Shown: positions 1 to 7,686, counted from the stretch's first letter. The stretch is 64,000 nt of DNA from Streptomyces formicae (GCF_022647665.1 NZ_CP071872.1:62001-126000); one strand, 5' to 3'. Numbers and translations: made by a program. Notes: generated by a model not told the origin, from the letters alone.

Positions 1-31
1 CCATGGGGCGTCATCCGCTCTCCTCGGGAGG

Positions 32-790
32 TCATCCTCTCTCCTGGTCCCGCGGTTCCCGTGGGTACGGCGGCTGGTACGGCTGGTCGCCCTGGTACCG
101 CTGGTCCGCCTGGTTCGGCTGGTTCGGCTGGGGCCGCCGGTCCCGGGGCGGTCTGAGAAGGCCGGCCCGTTCGGCGAGCAGGGCGGCCTGGACGCGGCCG
201 CCCACCTCCAGCTTGGTGAGAATGGCGCTGACATGGTCCTTGACCGTGCCCGTGCTCAGGTGCATCCGTGCGGCGATGTCGCTGTTCGACAGCCCCTCGG
301 CGATCAGGGTGAGGACGGCGCGTTCGCGCTCGGTCAGCCGGTCGAGGCAGCGGGTGGCGTCCTCCTGGCAGCCGGCCTCCAGATAGCCGTCCACGATGGT
401 CCGGGTGACCTTGGACGACAGTACGGTGCCGCCCTCGGCCAAGGCCCGCACCAGGAACGGCAGCCCTTCGGGGTCGGTGTCCTTCAGCAGGAAGCCGGCG
501 GCGCCCGAGCGGAGGGCCGTCGCCACGTACTCGTCCATGTCGAACGTCGTGAGCATGGCCACGACCGGAGGGTGCGGCAGCTTCCGGAGGCCGTCCAGAA
601 CGGTCAGTCCGTCCACGTCCGGCATACGGATGTCCAGCAGCACGACGTCGGGACGCATCTCCTCGGCCGTCCGGACGGCCTGGCCGCCCTGTACCGCCGC
701 CACGACCTCGATGTCTTCCGCCGTGTCGAGGATGTGCTGAAAGCCCGATCGGATCAGGGCCTCGTCGTCGACCACCATCACCCGGATCAC
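32..790 (-). CDS. NarL/FixJ-family response regulator with low-complexity C-terminal tail
   Basis: This is a DNA-binding response regulator of about 252 residues. An N-terminal receiver domain carries the acidic pair Asp8/Asp9, the phospho-acceptor Asp53 in DVVLLDIRMPD and the conserved Lys in FLLKD. A LuxR-type helix-turn-helix follows (LTERERAVLTLIAEGLSNSDIA, then TGTVKDHVSAILTKL). The GTG at 790 is preferred because GGAG lies 5 bases upstream and the receiver fold begins directly after it; the reading frame extends further upstream but that part has no domain signal. After the HTH there is an unusual tail of about 40 residues rich in Pro, Asn, Gln, Asp and Tyr, encoded by imperfect 9-bp repeats. 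No cognate kinase is visible next to it; a partner may lie left of the window, or the DevS-like kinase 2.5 kb away could serve. A DevR-box-like 14-mer lies at 825-838. Confidence 0.9.
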   Translation of the reverse strand: MIRVMVVDDEALIRSGFQHILDTAEDIEVVAAVQGGQAVRTAEEMRPDVVLLDIRMPDVDGLTVLDGLRKLPHPPVVAMLTTFDMDEYVATALRSGAAGFLLKDTDPEGLPFLVRALAEGGTVLSSKVTRTIVDGYLEAGCQEDATRCLDRLTERERAVLTLIAEGLSNSDIAARMHLSTGTVKDHVSAILTKLEVGGRVQAALLAERAGLLRPPRDRRPQPNQPNQADQRYQGDQPYQPPYPREPRDQERG

Positions 791-824
791 GCGTGCTCCA
801 CTCGCCGTCGGACCACTGGGCCAC

Positions 825-838
825 GGGACCACTGTCCG
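825..838. promoter_or_regulatory. DevR-box-like inverted repeat upstream of the first response regulator
   Basis: GGGACCACTGTCCG has GGAC/GTCC arms around 4 bases and matches the mycobacterial DevR consensus GGGACTWWAGTCCC at 10 of 14 positions. It lies 35-48 bases upstream of the GTG at 790, a suitable place for an operator. Assignment to a particular regulator is inference. Confidence 0.4.
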
Positions 839-1031
839 ATTCGTACCACGCGGAGGGGCGCCGTGCAGGTCCCCGAGGCCGGGACCGGCCGGGCGGCGGG
901 TCGGGGCAGCCACTCGGCGGGGCGAGGTCCGGACATCTGCCGGATGGCCGCGGGAGCACGCTTTCGCGAATTCTGGAACGTGTGACGCACGGCGCGTGTC
1001 AACGGCAGGTGTCAGCGACTCGGCCGTGCCG

Positions 1032-1049
1032 TCCGGTCAGGGGACCGGA
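1032..1049. promoter_or_regulatory. Perfect inverted repeat in the hydrolase leader
   Basis: TCCGGTC-AGGG-GACCGGA is a perfect 7-bp inverted repeat with a 4-base spacer, ending 21 bases before the ATG at 1071 and just ahead of its GGAGG. It could be an operator or a small mRNA hairpin controlling translation of the hydrolase. Confidence 0.4.
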
Positions 1050-1070
1050 TCAGGCGACTGGAGGATGACG

Positions 1071-1892
1071 ATGGACACGTTCAGCTTCCACGGCAGCGAT
1101 GGTTGCTCCCTGCATGCCGCGATGCTCGGGACGGGACCGACCGTCGTCCTGCTGCACGGAGGGGGCCGGGACCACCAGAGCCTTGTCCCCCTGGCCCGTC
1201 GGCTCGCCGAGAGCTACACCGTCGTCCTGCCGGACATCCGCGGTTACGGGCGCTCGGTGTGTGCCGACCCCGCCCGGCACACCTGGGCGCAGTACACCGA
1301 CGACGTCGTGGCACTCCTCAGCCATCTGGGACTCTGCGAGGCGGCCCTGGGCGGTACCGGGATGGGCGGCACCATCACGCTGCGCACTGCTGCCGTCCAT
1401 CCCGAGTACATCCGGGCCGGCGTCGTCATCAATGCCGAGGACATCGAGAACGACGCCGCACACGAGGCCGAGACGGCGCTGCGCGAAAGCTTCGCGGCGC
1501 GCGTGCGCGACGAGGGCATCGACGCCGCCTGGCGGCCCATCCTGCCCCGCCTCGCGCCGGTGGTCGGGAACCTGGTGCGTGACGCCATACCTCGCTCGGA
1601 CCCCGACAGCATCGCCGCGGCCTGTGCGATCGGCCGCGACCGGGCCTTCTCCAGCGTTGCCGACCTGGCTTCCATTCCGGTTCCCACGCTGATCATCCCG
1701 GGCAGCGACCACCGGCACCCGCCGGCCTCGGCCGAGCAGATCGCCCGCGCCCTCCCCCACGGGCACCTCGCCAACGTCGCTCTCTCCGCCGATCTGTGCA
1801 CGGCCGAGGACCTGGCGCAGAGGATGGCGCCGGCCATGTGGGCCTTCCTCACCACGCATCTCACTCTCCGCCCGGCGATGCTTCCGGTCTGA
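1071..1892 (+). CDS. Alpha/beta-hydrolase-fold protein lacking the usual nucleophilic serine
   Basis: About 273 residues with a clear alpha/beta hydrolase layout: a VVLLHGGGRDH oxyanion strand near residue 25, DIRGYGRS near 55, and a nucleophile-elbow position GGTGMGG at 94-100. The expected G-x-S-x-G reads G-T-G-M-G, so Gly97 replaces the catalytic Ser. The acid strand (IPGSDHRHP) is present, but no convincing catalytic His follows in the C-terminal part. The ATG at 1071 has GGAGG 6 bases upstream; the ATG at 1065 is too close to it. The gene is divergent from the response regulator at 790 and convergent with the nitroreductase. It may be a non-hydrolytic member of the fold (a cofactor-free dioxygenase, a binding protein or a pseudoenzyme). 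The substrate is unknown. Confidence 0.8.
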   Translation: MDTFSFHGSDGCSLHAAMLGTGPTVVLLHGGGRDHQSLVPLARRLAESYTVVLPDIRGYGRSVCADPARHTWAQYTDDVVALLSHLGLCEAALGGTGMGGTITLRTAAVHPEYIRAGVVINAEDIENDAAHEAETALRESFAARVRDEGIDAAWRPILPRLAPVVGNLVRDAIPRSDPDSIAAACAIGRDRAFSSVADLASIPVPTLIIPGSDHRHPPASAEQIARALPHGHLANVALSADLCTAEDLAQRMAPAMWAFLTTHLTLRPAMLPV

Positions 1893-1911
1893 ACTCCTGC
1901 GGCCATTCTCT

Positions 1912-2973
1912 TCACACGATGTCGAGGACATCGGGGACCGGGCGGCGCGGCGTCGCCGGTCCCGTGGGGCCGTATCCGAGGCGGATGACCATGTGCACGT
2001 GGCCCATCGACGATCCCGGGTCGCGTACGGCCCAGCGCAGGTCGGGCCATTCGAGGGCCTGCGAGGTCAGCGACGTGACCAGGCCGTCCAGGGTGGCCTG
2101 GAGCAGGACGCGTTCCAGCGCCTGGCCGGCTCGCAGCCAGTCGGCGGGACGGTCGTGGACGGTGCCGATGAGGGCGAGGCAGGGTTCTTTCTCGAATGTG
2201 GCGGAGCCGCGGCCGGGGAGAAGCCTGCGGTCGGCGAAGTCCCGTACGGGGGCGGTCACATCGTGCTGGCGGGGGCCGAAGGCATAGGCAGGGATTCCCT
2301 CCCGCCGTGCGCCGTCTCCGTCCCGGGTTCTTGTTCCGGTTCCGGTTGCGGTCCAGCGGGCCGTCTCCGCTCGTGCCGCTGCGTCAGCTGCCTCACGGCC
2401 TTCGGCGTCGTGGACCAGGTCCAGTACCGACCGCACGTGCCATGCGTCGGGTACGTACAGCCGGGCGCCCTCGAGCAGCGCGGCGCCGCGCAGGCCGTCC
2501 AGGATGGCGTCCGGGACCTCCTCGTCGCTGAACGGGAACCGGCTGGTGTGCCGGCGATGGATCGCCGGGTGGAGGGCGGCGAGATCGCTGTCGTCACGGA
2601 CGGGCCCGGTCACGCTCACCTCGGCGAGCAGCCACGGATCGGCGGGGTCGGGAAGCAACGTGGTGAGGGCTTCCCGACCGGCGTGTGCGGCCGCCACCCG
2701 CAGATTGAACAGCGCGGCCCCGCAACCGAGATGGAGCGCCCGGTGCGGTGCCGGGTCGGTCCTCGGCATCGTACGGTCCGGATCGCCGCGCAGCTGCAGC
2801 ACGCCGCTTTCGCGCAGGTAACGGAACCTCCAGGGCTGTGCGTTGTGCATGGAGGGCGCCGACGTCGCGTCCTCCACAAGGGCACCGACCAGGTCGTCGA
2901 GGACGACGGTGGTGTCACGAGATGGTGCGTACGCGCCCGCCGTCAGGCTCCCGGCCTCGCTGTGCTTCGTCAT
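1912..2973 (-). CDS. Acg-family FMN-dependent nitroreductase-like protein
   Basis: A 353-residue protein of the nitroreductase superfamily, Acg type. In mycobacteria such proteins belong to the DevR/DosR dormancy regulon, and some bind flavin in a closed, possibly FMN-storing form. The signature TSAPSMHNAQPWRF (residues 37-50) is the N-terminal flavin/phosphate-binding segment; HRRHTSR is near residue 140, and SLTSQALEWPDLR and LGYGP near the end belong to the second half of the duplicated fold. A poorly conserved Thr/Gly/Arg-rich linker sits near residues 206-225. The ATG at 2973 is followed by a short disordered lead. A DevR-like box lies at 3086-3101, and the gene is divergent from the DevS-like kinase, which suggests control by that two-component system. 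Confidence 0.85.
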   Translation of the reverse strand: MTKHSEAGSLTAGAYAPSRDTTVVLDDLVGALVEDATSAPSMHNAQPWRFRYLRESGVLQLRGDPDRTMPRTDPAPHRALHLGCGAALFNLRVAAAHAGREALTTLLPDPADPWLLAEVSVTGPVRDDSDLAALHPAIHRRHTSRFPFSDEEVPDAILDGLRGAALLEGARLYVPDAWHVRSVLDLVHDAEGREAADAAARAETARWTATGTGTRTRDGDGARREGIPAYAFGPRQHDVTAPVRDFADRRLLPGRGSATFEKEPCLALIGTVHDRPADWLRAGQALERVLLQATLDGLVTSLTSQALEWPDLRWAVRDPGSSMGHVHMVIRLGYGPTGPATPRRPVPDVLDIV

Positions 2974-3469
2974 TCCCCTGCTCCCGTCGGCTGCTCTTGC
3001 GGCTGCCCTTCTCGGGCTGCCTCGGCGGACTGCCTCGTCGGCCTGCTTCAGGACCCAGGGTCGGTCGGCCCGGCGAGGCCGTTCGAGGGCCGAACGGTCC
3101 TGTGCGGTGGACCGAATGGGCCTCGGCCGACCGAGTCGGCCCGACCGGGCCCGCCCGCCCGACCGGGTCCGCCCGCCGGCCGAGGCCCTGCCCTGGCGGC
3201 GTCGGGCCTGGCGTCATACGGCGCGGGGTGTTTCCATGGAAGTGACGGGAAGGGCCCCTGAAGAAAGACGCGGAGAAGCGGTCGGCGACCGCGCACCGCG
3301 CAATCAGGATCCGCGAGAAGCGGGTGGGCCCTTTCCGCCGCTTCATGCCCTTCGCTGTCGCATCTTGACGATTACGGACCGTAACCGTCAGGCCGGGCTG
3401 GGTCGGCCCGGACGCGCTACGGTGAAGAAGGCGAGGCTGCCGTGATCGTGTGACACCGGCGGAGGAATC
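2974..3469. promoter_or_regulatory. 496-bp divergent intergenic region between nitroreductase and DevS-like kinase
   Basis: No gene is supported here. The region holds the DevR-box-like palindrome at 3086-3101, a GGGCCCTTTC element at 3326-3335 and its inverted copy AAGGGCCC at 3250-3257. It also has a GC-rich stretch at 3118-3160 of repeated GGCC/GACC words. The kinase ribosome-binding site GGAGGAA lies just before 3470. It probably carries both divergent promoters. Confidence 0.5.
3086..3101. promoter_or_regulatory. DevR-box-like operator AGGGCCGAACGGTCCT
   Basis: A near-palindrome (12 of 16 positions symmetric). Its core GGGCCGAACGGTCC differs at one base from the site at 6895-6908 in front of the hydrogenase maturation protease. 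It lies 113 bases upstream of the nitroreductase start and within the promoter region shared with the kinase. Likely bound by the DevR-like regulator at 5229-6119; inferred from site design and context. Confidence 0.5.
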
Positions 3470-5203
3470 ATGGGCCGGGACGACCAGGACGAGTCGGGCC
3501 GGATTCCTCGGCTGCGGCTTGATGAGCTGCTCGAAGAGCTCCGGGTGCGTATCGACGAGGTCCGCGGCACCAGGGACCGGCTCACCGGGCTGCTGGAGGC
3601 GGTCCTGTCCGTCGGCCGGGGGCTGGATCTCTCGCAGGTGCTCCGCGAGATCGTGGAGGCGGCGGTCGTCCTCGTGGACGCGGAGTACGGCGCACTCGGA
3701 GTGATCGGCGACGACAAGCGGCTGTCCGAGTTCCTGCCGGTGGGCATCACCGATGATCTGCGCGCGCAGATCGGCGACCTGCCGTCCGGGCACGGGCTGC
3801 TCGGCGAGCTGATCCGCCACCCCGCGCCGCTCCGGCTCCCGGAGCTGTCGGAGCATGCCGCCTCCGCCGGTTTCCCCGCACACCATCCACCGATGCACTC
3901 GTTCCTGGGAGTGCCCATCAGGGTGGGCAACGAGGTGTTCGGCAACCTCTATCTCACGGAGAAGCGCGGCGGGGCCGAGTTCGACGGCGAGGACGAGGCG
4001 GTGCTCTCGACCCTCGCCGTGGCGGCGGGCATCGCCATCGAGAACGCGCGCCTCTTCGAGGAGATCCGGCTCAGGGCACGATGGCAGGCCGCGAGCGCCG
4101 ACTTCACCGGCGCCCTGCTGTCCGGTTCCTCGGAGACGCAGGTACTGGAGATGATGCTGGACCGTGCCCGGCAGATCGCCGGGGCCGAGCTGGGCCTCGT
4201 CTACCTGGCCGAGCCGGGCGGGAGTCTGCGCTGTGCGTTCGCCCTCGGCCGTGGTGCCGAGCAGCATCTCGGCGTGGTGCTGCCCGGCGGCAGAGGGACG
4301 TTCGCATGGGCGGCGATGTCGAGCGAAGGCGGCCTGGCCACCACGCCCGACGCGGCCGGCGACCCGCGCGTGACGTTCAAGCCGGAGCGGTGGAAGGGCT
4401 GCGGACCCACGGTGGCCGTCCTGGTGGGCGAGCGGGAGCGGATGCGGGGCGTTCTGATGCTCGCCCGCGGCGTCGGCAGACCGGTCTTCACGGGTACGGA
4501 GACCGCGCCGCTGTCCGGGTTCGCGGGCCAGGCCGCGCTCGCCCTCGAACTGGCCGAACGGCGGCGCGACGCCGAGCAGATGAGCCTGCTGGCCGACCAC
4601 GACAGGATTGCCAGGGATCTGCACGACCTCGCCATTCAGCGGTTGTTCGCGACCGGCATGACGCTCCAGAGCGCGCAACGCTTCGTGCAGCACCCGGAGG
4701 CTGCCGAACGGCTGGGGCGGGCGATCGACGACCTCGACGCCACCATAAAGATCATCCGTTCGACGATCTTCGGGCTCCGTGAGCACGAGGCCCCCGGCGC
4801 ACCGACCGGGCTGCGGGTCCGTGCCGTACGCGCGGCCGAGGAGGCCACGTCGGCGCTGGGTTTCGCCCCGGCCCTGCGGATGGAGGGGCTGATCGACACC
4901 GACGTACCGCGCCCGGTCGCCGACGAGGCCGTGGCCGTACTCGGCGAAGCCCTCGCCAATGTCGCCCGCCATGCGCGCGCCACGAGGGCCGAGGTCTCGG
5001 TCGTCGCGCAGGGCGGCACGCTCACGGTGACCGTGGCGGACGACGGCGTGGGCATTGCACAGGGCACCGACGTCACACGGAGCGGACGGCGCAGCGGGCT
5101 GCGCAACATGGAGGAGCGCGCCCTGAAACTGGGCGGTGAGCTGAGCGTGGCGCAGCGGGCCGCGGGGGGTACCTCGCTCGTGTGGCGGGTGCCGCTGGGG
5201 TGA
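3470..5203 (+). CDS. DevS/DosT-like sensor histidine kinase (GAF-GAF-HisKA_3-HATPase)
   Basis: A 577-residue soluble sensor kinase. GAF domain 1 spans about residues 45-195 and contains HHPPMHSFLGVPI. His139 lies where the DevS/DosT haem-binding His is expected (alignment from memory), so gas or redox sensing is plausible. GAF domain 2 spans about 215-365. The dimerisation and phospho-acceptor segment reads RIARDLHDLAIQRLF with His385 as the phosphorylated residue. The ATPase domain has its N-box around Asn497 (GEALANVARHA) and G1 box DDGVG at 524-528. The ATG has GGAGGAA 5-6 bases upstream. It converges with the DevR-like regulator at 5229-6119, its likely partner; kinase and regulator are thus encoded tail to tail, not in one operon. 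Confidence 0.93.
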   Translation: MGRDDQDESGRIPRLRLDELLEELRVRIDEVRGTRDRLTGLLEAVLSVGRGLDLSQVLREIVEAAVVLVDAEYGALGVIGDDKRLSEFLPVGITDDLRAQIGDLPSGHGLLGELIRHPAPLRLPELSEHAASAGFPAHHPPMHSFLGVPIRVGNEVFGNLYLTEKRGGAEFDGEDEAVLSTLAVAAGIAIENARLFEEIRLRARWQAASADFTGALLSGSSETQVLEMMLDRARQIAGAELGLVYLAEPGGSLRCAFALGRGAEQHLGVVLPGGRGTFAWAAMSSEGGLATTPDAAGDPRVTFKPERWKGCGPTVAVLVGERERMRGVLMLARGVGRPVFTGTETAPLSGFAGQAALALELAERRRDAEQMSLLADHDRIARDLHDLAIQRLFATGMTLQSAQRFVQHPEAAERLGRAIDDLDATIKIIRSTIFGLREHEAPGAPTGLRVRAVRAAEEATSALGFAPALRMEGLIDTDVPRPVADEAVAVLGEALANVARHARATRAEVSVVAQGGTLTVTVADDGVGIAQGTDVTRSGRRSGLRNMEERALKLGGELSVAQRAAGGTSLVWRVPLG

Positions 5204-5228
5204 GGGCCGACTTCGGCGATGCGGCCCT

Positions 5229-6119
5229 TCAACGGCGCGGACGCTCGCGGTGGTTCTGGCTCTGGTCCTGGTCCTGATACTGGTCTTGGTACCGGTCGTG
5301 GTGTCGTCCGTCCCGGTCCTGGTTCAGGTCCTGGCTCTGGTCTTGGCCCACGGGCTCGTGGCTCGGGTCCGTGTACCCCGGACCCGCGTGGCTCTGGTGC
5401 CCGTGGTGCCCGTGGTCGTGCTGTTCGTGGCTCTGCGTGGCGATCACCGCGGCCTGTACGCGGCGCTCCACACCGAGCTTCGACAACAGCCGTGAGATGT
5501 GGTTCTTGACGGTCTTCTCCGACAGATAGAGCTTCTTGCCGATCTGGCGGTTGGTCAGCCCCTCGCCGATCAGGTCGAGTACGGCCCGTTCCCGCTGTGA
5601 CAGCACGGCCAGCCGTTCGTCCTCGGCCGGGCGGGCCGCATCGGGGTCGCGCAGCGAACGCATCAGCCGCGTGGTGGTGGCCGGGTCGAGCATCGACTGG
5701 CCGGTGGCCACGGTGCGTACGGCGGCGACGAGGTCGGAACCCTTGATCTGTTTGAGTACGTAGCCGGCCGCCCCGGCCATGATGGCGTCCAGCAGGGCAT
5801 CCTCGTCATCGAAGGACGTCAGCATCAGGCAGGCCAGCTCCGGCATGTGCGAGCGAAGCTCGCGGCAGACGGTGATGCCGTCGCCGTCGGGGAGCCGGAC
5901 GTCGAGGACCGCGACGTGGGGGCGGAGTGCGGGGCCACGTGCCAGGGCCTGCGCGGCGGTCGACGCCTCTCCCACGACCTCGATGTCGGACTCGGCGCCG
6001 AGCAGGTCGTGCAGGCCGCGCCGGACGACTTCATGGTCGTCGAGGAGGAAGACCCTGATGGGAGTCTCGGCCGAGAAGGCAGATGCTTTCGGCGGGGCCT
6101 TGGACGGTGCATCGGACAT
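5229..6119 (-). CDS. DevR/OsdR-like response regulator with His/Gln/Asp-rich C-terminal tail
   Basis: A NarL-type regulator of 296 residues. The receiver begins IRVFLLDDHEVVRRGLHDLL, with predicted phospho-site Asp73, and the LuxR HTH includes LTNRQIGKKLYLSEKTVKNHISRLLSKLG. It closely resembles DevR and the orphan regulator at 44048-44707. The ATG at 6119 has GAGGGG at a good distance; the frame opens 10 codons earlier without a ribosome site. After the HTH comes a tail of about 75 residues absent from typical 215-220-residue DevR proteins: first a His-rich part (HEQHDHGHHGHQSH), then a Gln/Asp/Arg-rich part ending RERPRR, encoded by imperfect hexamer repeats. The His block could bind metal, which is interesting beside a nickel-enzyme maturation protease, but this is speculation. 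Confidence 0.92.
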   Translation of the reverse strand: MSDAPSKAPPKASAFSAETPIRVFLLDDHEVVRRGLHDLLGAESDIEVVGEASTAAQALARGPALRPHVAVLDVRLPDGDGITVCRELRSHMPELACLMLTSFDDEDALLDAIMAGAAGYVLKQIKGSDLVAAVRTVATGQSMLDPATTTRLMRSLRDPDAARPAEDERLAVLSQRERAVLDLIGEGLTNRQIGKKLYLSEKTVKNHISRLLSKLGVERRVQAAVIATQSHEQHDHGHHGHQSHAGPGYTDPSHEPVGQDQSQDLNQDRDGRHHDRYQDQYQDQDQSQNHRERPRR

Positions 6120-6232
6120 ATGAGCCCCTCGCAGCTGTGGTGGTGCCACGTGCCTGGCGGTCCCACCTGATCATCGCGGCTCCCGCAGGGGGTGCAACGC
6201 GGCTGGCCGGTGCCTGGTCCCTTTCACACCAC

Positions 6233-6242
6233 GGGCCCTTTC
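6233..6242. promoter_or_regulatory. GGGCCCTTTC element upstream of the DevR-like gene
   Basis: GGGCCCTTTC recurs at 3326-3335 and, inverted and shortened, at 3250-3257 in the kinase/nitroreductase promoter. A related GTCCCTTTCAC lies at 6218-6228. It may be a second shared element of the cluster or half-sites for the same regulator. Confidence 0.25.
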
Positions 6243-6289
6243 ACGCCGGGGATCCGTCACTCCGTGCGCCCCGTCAATCCAAGGCCCTG

Positions 6290-6829
6290 TCACTCCACGG
6301 CGCCGGTCAGGCCGAGGAGCTCCTCCTCGATACTCATGGCCACCAGTCCGACCTTGGAGGCCACGACGGGGGACAGCCCATGGCCCAGTGAGGAGTTGGC
6401 GCCCTGGACGGCATACACGACCAGCCGCCGAGGCATGCGCCCGAGCGCCCGGGAGAGCTCGATGCCCTCACGGAGCACAGGGCCATGGGGTTCCGTCGGT
6501 GATGGGTGCCCGTTTCGACGGCCGTCCACTTCCAGTCGGATGACCCGGCCGGGATCGTCCGGCTGAGCGTGTGCGGCGTCGACGACCACTGCCAGGTCCG
6601 CCTCCTGCCACAGCGCGATGAGCAGGCCGGGGTCCCCGTTGCAGGTGTTGAGCTCGGCTTCGAGCGGGAGGGGCCGTTGCGTGGCCCGCTTCCGGAGCTC
6701 GTCGATGACCGCCCAGCCCACGCCGTCATCGTGCCTGAAGTCGTTGCCTAGGCCGATGAGGGCGATCCGTGTGGGGACGCTCGTTGTCCGGGGTGGCATC
6801 GCCAGGGGTCCCATCGTCACGGGTTGCAT
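6290..6829 (-). CDS. [NiFe]-hydrogenase maturation protease (HyaD/HybD family)
   Basis: A 179-residue endopeptidase of the family that removes the C-terminal tail of a nickel-loaded hydrogenase large subunit. The N-terminal strand IALIGLGNDFRHDDGVG (about 22-38) carries the family GxGN motif and the acidic Ni-contacting position (Asp34/35). VVVDAAH supplies Asp84, and PHGPV (His115) matches the third ligand. The ATG at 6829 has GGGAGGAA 5 bases upstream. No hydrogenase structural genes are in the window, so the substrate is elsewhere or just left of it. A perfect DevR-like palindrome lies 66-79 bases upstream, and the gene shares its strand with the DevR-like regulator. Confidence 0.85.
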   Translation of the reverse strand: MQPVTMGPLAMPPRTTSVPTRIALIGLGNDFRHDDGVGWAVIDELRKRATQRPLPLEAELNTCNGDPGLLIALWQEADLAVVVDAAHAQPDDPGRVIRLEVDGRRNGHPSPTEPHGPVLREGIELSRALGRMPRRLVVYAVQGANSSLGHGLSPVVASKVGLVAMSIEEELLGLTGAVE

Positions 6830-6894
6830 CGTGCTTCCTCCCGCCCTGTGTCCCTATGCCGTCCACGCTGAGCCGCTCGTGGGTCTCGGCACAT

Positions 6895-6908
6895 GGGCCG
6901 AACGGCCC
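6895..6908. promoter_or_regulatory. Perfect DevR-like palindrome GGGCCGAACGGCCC
   Basis: GGGCCG-AA-CGGCCC has perfect 6-bp arms and lies 66-79 bases upstream of the maturation protease ATG. It is identical to the site at 3087-3100 except for one C/T. The repetition of this 14-mer in two promoters of the same cluster is the main argument that it is a real operator. Confidence 0.55.
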
Positions 6909-6960
6909 TGGTGCCGGGGCCGCCCCGCCTTTTCCGCGCGGCCCCGGCGGCCCGTGGTGA

Positions 6961-6976
6961 TGTTTCACGTGGAACA
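6961..6976. other. parS-like site (one mismatch)
   Basis: TGTTTCACGTGGAACA matches the ParB-binding parS consensus GTTTCACGTGAAAC at 13 of 14 core positions (6962-6975). Variants of this kind are known among Streptomyces parS sites. It sits in the non-coding gap between azoR and the hydrogenase protease. Confidence 0.75.
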
Positions 6977-7027
6977 TCGGCGGGGCGCGTGTCCGCACTC
7001 GCTCCCGCCCCGCCGAAGCTCGTGTCG

Positions 7028-7636
7028 TTACGCCGCGAGGCGCGTCGCCAGCTCCTTCGCCTTCTGCTCGGCCTCTTCGAACGCCTTGGTACGGGACGCC
7101 TCAGCGAGCGGGATGAACTCGGCCATCTCCGGCTTCACCGGTGCCAGCGTCATCTCGGGAACGATGAAGTCGACCTCGGCGCCGAACATCCCGTTCAGGA
7201 CCTTGTCCAGGTAGTTCTGTACGAACTCGAAGTCCTCCCGCGGGGTGCCAGGGGCGTACGAGCCGCCACGGCTGGCGATCACGGTGATCGGGATGCCCGC
7301 GGAGACGCCGGGACCCGCGTTGTGGCCGACGATGATCACCTGGTCCAGCCACGCCTTGAGCGTGGAGGGGATCGTGAAGTTGTACATGGGGGCGCCGATC
7401 AGTACCGCGTCCGCGGCCGCGAGCTCGGCGGCGAGCTCGGAGCGGAGTGCATCGTCCGCTCCCGCGGAGACGGCGGCGACGTCCAGGTGGGGCAGCGGGT
7501 TCGCGGCCAGATCGCGGTAGACGACCTCGCCCTCGGGGTGTGCCTCCAGCCAGGACTTCACAAAGGCGGCCGTGATGTCGCGCGATGCAGAGCCCTGGGG
7601 AAAGACGGCGGAATCGATGTGCAGCAGCGTGGCCAT
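7028..7636 (-). CDS. azoR: FMN-dependent NADH:azoreductase / quinone reductase (AzoR)
   Basis: A 202-residue flavodoxin-fold enzyme reducing azo dyes and quinones with NAD(P)H. The N-terminal phosphate-binding segment reads HIDSAVFPQGSASRD, and the FMN-contact motif GAPMYNFTIPSTLKAWLDQV (81-100) is diagnostic of the AzoR family; ASRGGSY is the second flavin loop. The ATG at 7636 has TGGAG 8 bases upstream. It is divergently transcribed from the HxlR regulator at 7749, a common arrangement in which the regulator senses quinone or electrophile stress and controls the reductase. Confidence 0.93.
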   Translation of the reverse strand: MATLLHIDSAVFPQGSASRDITAAFVKSWLEAHPEGEVVYRDLAANPLPHLDVAAVSAGADDALRSELAAELAAADAVLIGAPMYNFTIPSTLKAWLDQVIIVGHNAGPGVSAGIPITVIASRGGSYAPGTPREDFEFVQNYLDKVLNGMFGAEVDFIVPEMTLAPVKPEMAEFIPLAEASRTKAFEEAEQKAKELATRLAA

Positions 7637-7668
7637 GACGTACTCCAGATGGGGAGGGTGGTTACGGT

Positions 7669-7686
7669 GTTACTTCCGTGCGTAAC
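7669..7686. promoter_or_regulatory. Inverted repeat GTTAC-N8-GTAAC between azoR and hxlR
   Basis: Perfect 5-bp arms at 7669-7673 and 7682-7686 lie in the 112-bp divergent promoter. The surrounding bases are unusually AT-rich for the window. Likely the operator of the HxlR-type regulator. Confidence 0.45.

Noticed and set aside
3118..3160. Further DevR-like palindromes in the GC-rich stretch before the kinase
   Set aside because: GGCC/GACC words are expected by chance in this composition, and none keeps the 14-base spacing of the accepted sites.
2915..4972. A 685-codon minus-strand frame spanning the nitroreductase/kinase gap
   Set aside because: Antisense to the DevS-like kinase; no ribosome site or domain, and only third-position composition keeps it open.
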